Assembly (NCBI RefSeq): GCF_009696145.1
Contig: NZ_VUMO01000011.1
Span: 1-61,935, forward strand
DNA from: Pseudoramibacter porci
GTDB taxonomy: Bacteria; Bacillota; Clostridia; Eubacteriales; Eubacteriaceae
Length of the DNA stretch: 61,935 nucleotides
Direction: 5' to 3'
Shown here one piece after another: positions 1-8,100 of this stretch. A program made the translations under genes and the position numbers. The stretch's first letter is position 1, and each line of letters starts with the position of its first letter. The notes under the pieces were generated by a model, which saw only the letters and a program-made list of their open reading frames with translations, did not search any database and was not told the origin of the DNA.

Positions 1-123
1 AAGATAAGATATCTCATCCCTTTAAGGGAGTAAGGCCACTGATAGACGATCAGGTGATAGGCTGGAGGTGAAAGCACAGCAATGTGTTCAGCTGACCAGT
101 ACTAATCGGCCGAGGTCTTGATC
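1..123 (+). rRNA. 23S ribosomal RNA, 3' end (partial)
   Basis: The window opens inside the last domain of 23S rRNA. The conserved tail is recognisable: the GGCTGGAGGTGAAAGC-type segment near 60-75, then GACCAGTACTAATCGG near 94-109 and the terminal CGAGGTCTTGATC. The gene continues upstream of the window. The 3' boundary (about 121-124) is judged from the family and not mapped. Confidence 0.95.
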
Positions 124-196
124 CAAAGACGTGTTAAACGCTAGACTCTATGTTGTTTTGAGTGACCTCAAACAATTGAATAAACTTTGTTAAATA

Positions 197-316
197 GGTT
201 TCGTGACTATAGCAGAGAGGACACACCTGTTCCCATCCCGAACACAGAAGTTAAGCTCTCTTACGTCGAAAGTACTTGGCGGGCAGCTGCCTGGGAGGAT
301 AGATCGTTGCGAGGCC
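197..316 (+). rRNA. 5S ribosomal RNA
   Basis: This is a 120-nt gene with the conserved 5S core (CCCGAACACAGAAGTTAAGC, about 237-256). The ends were set by the terminal helix: GGTTTCG at 197-203 pairs with CGAGGCC at 310-316, allowing G-U. It follows the 23S tail by about 73 nt, the normal order of an rRNA operon. No tRNA gene is visible in the spacer or after it. Confidence 0.95.
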
Positions 317-396
317 TTTTTTTATTGCCTGAAATTAAATAGATGTTGAGATTGATTAAAATACTGTTACCTAGAAGGCTGACAGTATTTTTTTTA
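317..396 (+). terminator. rRNA operon terminators
   Basis: A T-run follows the 5S helix directly at 317-323. A second intrinsic terminator has the stem AAAATACTGT (358-367) with ACAGTATTTT (382-391) followed by more T. The A-rich 5' flank could also stop transcription from the other side. Confidence 0.8.
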
Positions 397-441
397 TTCT
401 CAATTAAACTATGTTGTTTTTCATTTTATTAAGATGTAAAA

Positions 442-527
442 TTAAAAAGATTACACTGATAAAGATATAATAAAAGTCTAGTATAAAATCTTTGCGTTCC
501 TTATAGTAAGAAATAATAAGGAGAGGG
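442..527 (+). promoter_or_regulatory. Promoter and RBS of the four-gene defence-like operon
   Basis: In this very AT-rich gap a perfect -10 TATAAT lies at 466-471. A weak -35 TTAAAA at 442-447 sits 18 bp upstream. A GGAGAGGG Shine-Dalgarno sequence lies just before the ATG at 530. No operator palindrome is evident. Confidence 0.55.
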
Positions 528-529
528 AA

Positions 530-2074
530 ATGTCATTAGATCATGTTTGCAAATGGACGGAAAATGGATGGGTTAGAACAAGTGCAGAAAGTTGTAAAAA
601 TGAATTTTACAGAACAGTTCATGCCTATGAACATAAATTAGTGTGCGAACTATGCGGTAAGAACGTTACATTTGTATATGGCTCGAAGCGCATACCACAT
701 TTTAGACATGAGGTCAGTGATCAAAATCATTGTCCAGATTATACCGTTTCAGATAGGCAAAAGGATGCACTAAAGAGAAAGTTTTCATTGCCGATTAAAT
801 TGATATTTACATCGTCACAAGCAATCGAGTTTAAAATTGGCTTTCCGATTGGCTGCATTAATTGGGAAAATGACGGAAAGATTTATATCGAAAGAAAAAG
901 CAAATCATCTAAGATATATACATATTTATCTGAGAAATTAGACAAAAGTAAAATGACTTATCTAACAGTAGGGAGTGTACCTGCAGAAAAATACTTAATC
1001 AAAGATTTTGGTAGTATCTTGAAGAAAAATTGTCCTAGAGAAATTGAAGGAATAAAAACAACAGGTACATTATTTGATAAAGAAACAGGAAAAAAACTGA
1101 TGCCAGATGCGGATGTCGTTGTTAATCACACGTATTGGCTAATTCGAAGGAAAGGAAGCGAATTTTCATATACGTTTACTGATGCTTTAAGTGTAAATAG
1201 AATAATAGATGATCGGTATGGATGGTGCGTTTATGAAATTATGGCAACGCAATTTTCAGAAGATGCAGCGAGCTTTTTCTTGAATTACCACGCGCGCTTA
1301 ACAAAAGCACCCGTTAAATTATATCCAATATGGCCAGCATGTGTGCAAAAACCGTACGAGGTACTATGCAAAGAAAAGGATCTATTTTTCTTTTTATCTG
1401 GTTCTTATGCAAAGTTAATTTCTGATTACTCAGCAACAGAAATGACATCAGATAGTGCGGATTCAGAGGTTGTAAAAGTATTGTGTGACGGTCGACAAAA
1501 AACGGCATTTGCAAGTCGCTTCAATGTACTCCAGTATATTTTCTACAATCAAAATAATTTATCTGAATTTGCTAATCGTTTAAAAACAGAAGTAGCGGTT
1601 TTAGATGACAATAATCAAGTGATTGAATCTGGAGAACAGAAGGGTTTGCCTTTCAAAAATGTCGTTACGGTCAAAATGAAATACGATGGATTTGCTGAGC
1701 TTACAGATTTAAATGGTGTGCTGATAAGCCGAGAACGCGTTAAGGCTGATCAAAAAATACGAATCGAGAATATACGGTTTGGCTGTCAAATAAAAATATA
1801 CTGTGGGAATGATTGTATTTGGCAAGCATCTTATCAAAGGAGAAGACAAGCTAAATACACCAATGCATCTTCAGACCGCGATTTATTGATCCAACTTGCT
1901 TCCTACAAAAAAGATATGGTGCCAGTTCCAATATCGATTGGTGCAATGGCATTAGGCTTTAAAAATGATCCGGCATTATGTCGATGGCTAGCGGTTCAAT
2001 TGCATAATGGTAAAATTTCAAAAAAAGCATTGAATATACTACAAAGTGAAGTTTTAAAGGGAGAAAGAGGATGA
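530..2074 (+). CDS. CoiA-like zinc-domain protein, first gene of candidate defence operon
   Basis: The protein has 514 residues. Its N-terminus carries a Cys/His cluster (C39, C42, H57, H60, C68) in the setting CELCG...HFRH...C that resembles the zinc-like N-terminal domain of competence protein CoiA. The rest matches nothing I recognise. In particular I cannot find the nuclease core that follows this domain in CoiA. There is no signal peptide or membrane segment. The gene is strikingly AT-rich compared with the window beyond 10.5 kb. Its stop overlaps the next start by 4 bp (ATGA), so it is translationally coupled to the coiled-coil protein and, through it, to the large helicase. A nucleic-acid-binding sensor or effector role is an inference from the zinc domain and context. 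Confidence 0.7.
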   Translation: MSLDHVCKWTENGWVRTSAESCKNEFYRTVHAYEHKLVCELCGKNVTFVYGSKRIPHFRHEVSDQNHCPDYTVSDRQKDALKRKFSLPIKLIFTSSQAIEFKIGFPIGCINWENDGKIYIERKSKSSKIYTYLSEKLDKSKMTYLTVGSVPAEKYLIKDFGSILKKNCPREIEGIKTTGTLFDKETGKKLMPDADVVVNHTYWLIRRKGSEFSYTFTDALSVNRIIDDRYGWCVYEIMATQFSEDAASFFLNYHARLTKAPVKLYPIWPACVQKPYEVLCKEKDLFFFLSGSYAKLISDYSATEMTSDSADSEVVKVLCDGRQKTAFASRFNVLQYIFYNQNNLSEFANRLKTEVAVLDDNNQVIESGEQKGLPFKNVVTVKMKYDGFAELTDLNGVLISRERVKADQKIRIENIRFGCQIKIYCGNDCIWQASYQRRRQAKYTNASSDRDLLIQLASYKKDMVPVPISIGAMALGFKNDPALCRWLAVQLHNGKISKKALNILQSEVLKGERG

Positions 2075-4158
2075 CTCATAATGATTTAAATATTAATTTA
2101 ATTTGCGAAGTGGTACCTGGCAACAGAGGAGGAGATGTTAAATTACAATGGCTTGCTGGAATAAAAAAAGACGAAAGCATAGGGATTCTTAGACCAGATT
2201 GGTTGAACCTAAAGGACAAGAAGGTTGACTTCAAGAGTGATGGACCGGAGAAAGTCGGGAAAATTGGGGTATGGAATTGGTCAATTCAAATAGATCCAAA
2301 TGACGCTGATATTGTTCATATTCAAAGTAAATATAATGAGAACATTAAACCAATTGAAATCATCATTTTAGAACAAAAAATAAATTCACAAGAAGAAATT
2401 CCCAATTACATTAGATCAAATGAAGTGACTGCATCGAATAATGGATGCAGCATGTTAATCTGTTTTCCTTCATCAGAAGAAAACATGTATTATGGCATTA
2501 ACTGCACCGATGAAGCATTTAAAATAACAAATTCTAAGCTTTATCTAGAAAAAAATATAAAAAAACTCCCAGTCTATTCTATTTATGATCGAGAGATTAT
2601 CAAAACAGAACGGCACGATTTTTATTATTTGCCAAAATTAACACAAACATCCAATTATATTGAATTAAAAAATTCAAGGGAAATATTAATCGATTTACTG
2701 ATCGAGCGTTCTGAATGGTCATCGTTAAGCGTTAAAGGATTGACTGAGAGAGATTGTAAAACCATTAATAAATATTTAAATAGCTTTCTAAGCAGAGATT
2801 TTTATGAAGAATTTGCCACAAAAAGCGGATGCTCGCTCACAGATGCAAAAGCAATATGCAGGGATTTTGTTGAAAATAACCATGCGTATTTAAAAGAAAA
2901 AATCGATGGCGAAAACCAATTTTTATGTCAAATTTTAGAGAATAATCGATCCCTTCGTGAAAAATACGAAAAGATAATTGACAATAAATGGCACGAGGAA
3001 TCCGATTCAAAAATAGAAGCGAAGCAAAAAGAGCTGGACGAGCTGAAAAGGAAAATTAAAAAAGATAAGCGAGAGCATAAAAAATGGGAGAAAGAATCTA
3101 CTGAAAAAAAAGAAAACGTCCAAAAAGAAATAGAGACACTTAAACAAGAAATAGAAAATGAAAAGCTTGCATTGAAAGAAACACAAAGTGAAAGAACACT
3201 AAAGGAAAAAGAACTCGAAGCAATCCAAAAACAGATTTTTGAAAATCAAAAAATAATGAAGGAAAAAGAAAAAGTTTACGCTGATCGATTAGTCGTAGGA
3301 TTGAATCAAACTAGCAATATTGAAAGAGCTCAAAATAGTGCAGCGTCGCTTTTTATTAAAGGGCAGCCATTAGCCGATGACGATATAGACGAGTTCAGCG
3401 ACAGAGAAGATTTTTTTGAGTGTATGGCGGACAATCTTGAAATGGCCGCTGGGATGAATGCGGAAAGCAATAATCTACTAAAAGGAATAGCGAGATTTTT
3501 ATATGCAGCCTATTTAAAAAAGATTCCGGTTTTACTAGCAGGACCCAATGCAAAAAATATTGCAGATGCCTTTTCCGCTGCTGTTTTTGGAAAATGCGCC
3601 GATCAGTTTTATTGCGAGGGTGACTTTCAGTACACGAAACTAAAAGAAATGAGCGAAAGTGAATTTGTCACAATCAATAACGTGTTCCACGCAGATTGGA
3701 TCGATCACATTGATGAAATTACTGGAAGTTTAAATGAATGCTGGTTCACAAATGCCTTTGCAGAAAATCTCATTATCGAACCTAAAGGGCTTTACAATTA
3801 CATGATTCCAATTGTAACGGATTTATTTGTTACTGGGCGGTCCACAAAAGACTACTACGGCAAGCAGGCAAAAAACTTTGAATTTAAAGAGACGAGTAGA
3901 GCAAATAAAAATACAAGACAATTTTTTAAGGAAATCGGTTCAGGCAGTTTGTACCGGAAAAATATTGAAACGGTATTAAAAACCCTTGGCGGAATGCCGG
4001 GGTATTGCGAAGATTGGGATTATTATTTTGCACTGCTGCCGTACGCTGTGGTCACAGGTAACGAAAATAGCTTAATTGAAATACTCGAATCCTCTGATCA
4101 AAATGTATCTAAGGATTGCCGCAATATCATCGAACAGTATCTTGGTGAAAATCAATGA
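2071..4158 (+). CDS. Coiled-coil protein with degenerate P-loop, candidate defence operon
   Basis: The protein has 695 residues. The N-terminal part (1-300) is unrecognised. Residues about 305-415 are a long Lys/Glu-rich coiled coil. The C-terminal region contains VLLAGPNAKNIADAFSAAVF near residue 490, which lies where a Walker A loop would be expected but lacks the GK[ST] signature. A following hydrophobic strand (EFVTINNVF) resembles a Walker B position without acidic residues. The C-terminal region may therefore be an AAA-like fold that has lost ATP binding; this is inference. The gene overlaps both neighbours by 4 bp. A scaffold or regulator of the large helicase is plausible. Confidence 0.7.
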   Translation: MTHNDLNINLICEVVPGNRGGDVKLQWLAGIKKDESIGILRPDWLNLKDKKVDFKSDGPEKVGKIGVWNWSIQIDPNDADIVHIQSKYNENIKPIEIIILEQKINSQEEIPNYIRSNEVTASNNGCSMLICFPSSEENMYYGINCTDEAFKITNSKLYLEKNIKKLPVYSIYDREIIKTERHDFYYLPKLTQTSNYIELKNSREILIDLLIERSEWSSLSVKGLTERDCKTINKYLNSFLSRDFYEEFATKSGCSLTDAKAICRDFVENNHAYLKEKIDGENQFLCQILENNRSLREKYEKIIDNKWHEESDSKIEAKQKELDELKRKIKKDKREHKKWEKESTEKKENVQKEIETLKQEIENEKLALKETQSERTLKEKELEAIQKQIFENQKIMKEKEKVYADRLVVGLNQTSNIERAQNSAASLFIKGQPLADDDIDEFSDREDFFECMADNLEMAAGMNAESNNLLKGIARFLYAAYLKKIPVLLAGPNAKNIADAFSAAVFGKCADQFYCEGDFQYTKLKEMSESEFVTINNVFHADWIDHIDEITGSLNECWFTNAFAENLIIEPKGLYNYMIPIVTDLFVTGRSTKDYYGKQAKNFEFKETSRANKNTRQFFKEIGSGSLYRKNIETVLKTLGGMPGYCEDWDYYFALLPYAVVTGNENSLIEILESSDQNVSKDCRNIIEQYLGENQ

Positions 4159-5153
4159 TGAGACGTTTACTGGAAGTGATCGCAAAGGATTTAGACATAA
4201 AGCAGGGAAAGAATGAATCGACGTCTGATTGGAAGGCACGGACGGCCTACAGCGCGGCAGGAAAAATGGCGTTGGGTTCGATGTGGGATGAGCAGGAAGA
4301 CAATGTCAATATCTCGGTACAGCATTTTAGAGACAGAGCAGAACAGGAACTCACAGCGCTTTGCAAAGTTGATCACGACGTTACGAAATTAGCCGATGTG
4401 ATCAATGAAATGGTAGAGGAAATATATGACATTTATTTAAATTGCGGATTTATTTATCATTCTGCCTACAGAATTGCACCGTGCGAAGAAAAGAAGGTGC
4501 AAATTGGGAACTTGTCATTTGTGCGCAGCTGCGGTCTTCAAGAAAAATTACAGGTTTGCGGGCTGGGACTGTATAAGACGTATGCGATGGGGAAATACAC
4601 GAAAGCAAAAAGCCTTGAGGAACTGTATCAATTGCAAACAGCACCTTACGATCAGTTCTTTGAAAAGTTGATCAAAGATACGGTTTGGCAGGAAACCACA
4701 TCAATGAACGGTGTTGAATATCTTCGAATTAGGCGATCAACTTATGATAGCTATTGGCAGTATAGTCCAGATGAAGACGTCGTATCCTTAATGAGAATGG
4801 GGAAAGAAGGACAAAAAAGCTATTATTTTTACAAAAAAGAGGGTGCAGCCATTTATTACTGTCCACTGCCTAATTGGGTAAGTAATCATTTAGGATTTCG
4901 TTACGCTGCAAATTGGGTTCTGAAAAAGCGGGGAACTCTTTTGCCGACGCTTTATTCAATAGATGGCGGTTTGGTCCGGCTTCAAATTCAGTATTTGTAT
5001 CCGCCTAATATTTTGAATTTTGTCAAACTCTACACTTGGCCGGAATCGATGAAGGAAATAAATGACTTTAATAGAATAACAAAATTGGATGTTTTTCAAA
5101 TTATTCAGCAGACACTGGAACCGTTAGGATTTCAATTTAAAGAAAGGAAATAA
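4155..5153 (+). CDS. Uncharacterised protein, candidate defence operon
   Basis: The protein has 332 residues and no family I recognise. It is soluble, with many aromatic residues (Tyr and Trp) in the C-terminal half and no cysteine pairs arranged as a zinc site. The start overlaps the upstream stop (ATGA at 4155-4158); an alternative ATG follows at 4158. The ribosome binding site for the next gene lies inside its 3' end, and the helicase starts 6 bp after the stop, so the four genes form one transcription unit. Base composition rises from very AT-rich at the start to nearer average at the end. Confidence 0.65.
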   Translation: MMRRLLEVIAKDLDIKQGKNESTSDWKARTAYSAAGKMALGSMWDEQEDNVNISVQHFRDRAEQELTALCKVDHDVTKLADVINEMVEEIYDIYLNCGFIYHSAYRIAPCEEKKVQIGNLSFVRSCGLQEKLQVCGLGLYKTYAMGKYTKAKSLEELYQLQTAPYDQFFEKLIKDTVWQETTSMNGVEYLRIRRSTYDSYWQYSPDEDVVSLMRMGKEGQKSYYFYKKEGAAIYYCPLPNWVSNHLGFRYAANWVLKKRGTLLPTLYSIDGGLVRLQIQYLYPPNILNFVKLYTWPESMKEINDFNRITKLDVFQIIQQTLEPLGFQFKERK

Positions 5154-5159
5154 GCAGAT

Positions 5160-8100
5160 ATGGCCAATGGGGCAAACTATGTTCAAAAACAATTGCGAAC
5201 AGAGTTAGAAAATTACATCAAATCACAGTATTTTGGAAAATCACCGCTTTTGTTAAAGGCCATTGATAAAAAGTTGGATCAGGAAGGGATTTTGTACCGT
5301 AAGGCTTATATCGAATCTTCTCCTGCGTACCAAATGGTGGACAATGGTATATTTAAAGCGAAGCTGCCAGATTGGCTTAAGCAATTTTTTATGGCGCTTT
5401 CAGAAAAAGGGCTTGGCGTTTATTCCTCGCCGTTTAAGCATCAAATCGACGCCCTTGAAAAAGCCGCTGCCGGACAAGATTTATTCGTTTCAACTGGGAC
5501 GGGATCTGGGAAAACTGAATGTTTTATGTGGCCTCTATTGGCCAAATTGGCGAATGAGGCGCGAAATGGCAAAACCTGGAAACAGCGGGGCGTAAGGGTG
5601 CTTGTCATGTACCCGATGAACGCCCTGGTATCTGATCAGATCAGCCGTCTCAGGAAATTAATTGGTGATCCGGAGGAGCAATTTATTCGTATCTTTCGGG
5701 AGTCTTGTGGAGAAAATGTGCGCCGTCCACAGTTTGGTATGTATACCGGAAGAACACCCTATCCAGGAGAAGATCCAGACAAAAGGCAGGACCAGGACCA
5801 CAAGCTTGAAAAAACTTTGAGGAAAATGATTTCCTCTAAAAACGAAAAAGAACAGGCTTATCTCGACAAATTAAAAAAAGACGGGAAAGTGCCGGCGAAA
5901 AAAGATTTAAATGCATTTTTGGAACGGCTTCATAACGGCGAGCATAAGCCTGATCCAGAGGACGCGGAACTGATTACACGGTTTGAGATGCAGAAATACT
6001 GTCCGGATATTTTGATCACGAATTATTCGATGCTGGAATACATGTTGCTTCGTCCAAGGGAGAAGAAAATTTGGGAGGATACGAAAAAATGGCTCGAGTC
6101 CGATCCAGATAATCAGCTGATGTTCATTATCGATGAAGCACATATGTACCGCGGTTCATCAGGCGGGGAAGTAGCGCTGTTGATTCGGCGTTTATTTCAC
6201 AAGCTTGGGATCGGGCGCGACCGCGTACAGTTCATTCTGACGACGGCGAGCATGCCGAATCGAAACGAAGAAGATCGCCGAAAAGTGATGCAGTTTGCCT
6301 GTGATCTGACGGCGGCTGAGGCTCATCATCCATTCGTCTATTTGACCGGTGAAAGAGAAAAAATAGAGGGACTCGCGTCAAGAGACATTCCCTTTGAAAA
6401 AATCGCAAAAAAAGAGCCGGGCGACTTTGAAGAAGACACGACACGTTTAGAAGCGCTGAACAATTTCTGGGATGGCGTGGAGGACAGCGACGCGCCGTTT
6501 CATACCGTTGAAGCGGCAGCGATATGGATGTACGACAACCTCATTCAATACAAGCCGTTTTCGGAATTGATGCGGCTCTGTCGAGGAGAGGCGTGTTCAT
6601 TAGATGAATTGGCTTCCATCATTTTCAAAGGTGTCGAAATCGAAGAGGCACGGCAGGCCGTCAGTGTGCTTTTGGCGATTGCGCCAATTGCGAGAAACAA
6701 GAAAGGCGCGGTGCTGTTTCCGGCACGCATGCACATGCTGTTCAGAGGCATTAGAGGTGTCTACGCCTGCACTAATCCAGAGTGTGAAAATGCGCACACG
6801 GATGGGAAATTAACCCTTGGTGAAATCTTTTTGTCAGACGGTAAGCTGGCGTGTCCGTCATGTCGCAGCAGCGTTTACGAATTGTATAACGACAGGCGAT
6901 GTGGTGCTTTGTTTTTTAAAGGGTTTGTATTTTCAGATGCTGTTGAAAAGAAAGAAAAAACCTATCTTTGGCGTTACCCAGGGCAAATTGTCGATCAGCG
7001 GATGAAGGAGATTCACCTTTACATCCCGCCAAAAGATTATCGGCCGCCGAAAAAACGAGGAAGAACCCCCATTAAATCGTGTTATCTTGATATAAAAAGT
7101 GGATTTATTGATTTTGGCGATGATTCTCTTGAGGGTCAGCCGGGAATACGGAAATTGTATTATTGCAATTCTTCTACAAAAGGCAGACCAGATGTGTTGA
7201 CTTTTAAAACTTGCCCCCATTGTGGACATGCGTTGTCTAGCACGCAGTTGACTTCCTTTAGCACGCGCGGAAATCAGCCGTTTTTTAATTTAATCAAGAC
7301 ACAGTTTCAGGCAGAACCGGCAGTGCCGGGAAAAAATCATGATCCCGAGCATCTGCCCAATGAAGGGCGCAAGGTGCTGCTTTTTTCCGACAGTCGCCAG
7401 CGGGCGGCAAAGCTCGCCAGAGACATGTCCGACGCTTCGGATACCGAAGCTGTTCGGAAACTTTTTATTCTGGCGATTGATAGAATGGAGCAAGAGCAAT
7501 CAGGAGAATGGTCGATGAACGCGCTTTACGATTTCTTCTGTCTTGAAGCCGGAAATCAACACGTTCATTTATTTCACGAACCGGACCGCAATAAATTTAT
7601 TGACGATTGTAGCAAGGTCATTAAAAGATATAACCAACGGAAGAAACGGAAACGGCAATACAGGCCGACCTTGTCAATGGATAACACACCAGATCAAATG
7701 AAGCAATATATTTTGAAGCTTTTTAGTGGAGGCTACAATACGCTTTACGATTCGGCAGTTAGTTGGCTGGAGCCAAAAGATGAAAAGATGGAAGATTGTT
7801 TGGATGAACTTGAGGACAGGGGTATAGAGATCGAGGATGAAGCGTTTTACGAGGTGTTTAATGCTTGGCTGATGTGGATCAATGATCAATATACAGCACT
7901 GGGGCATACGATCTCTGACGTCATCCGAGAACAAGTACGTCCTAATTATGGTGGTTACGGCCTTCCAACGAATTGGGAATTTCCCAAAGTTATAAGAGAA
8001 ATCATGAATTGGGATGAACGTCCTGAAGAAAGGGAAATTTGGAAGCGTGTATTTCAGGAACAGTTTCTTGATCGGTCCCAGTTGGGAAGTGGTAACGATT

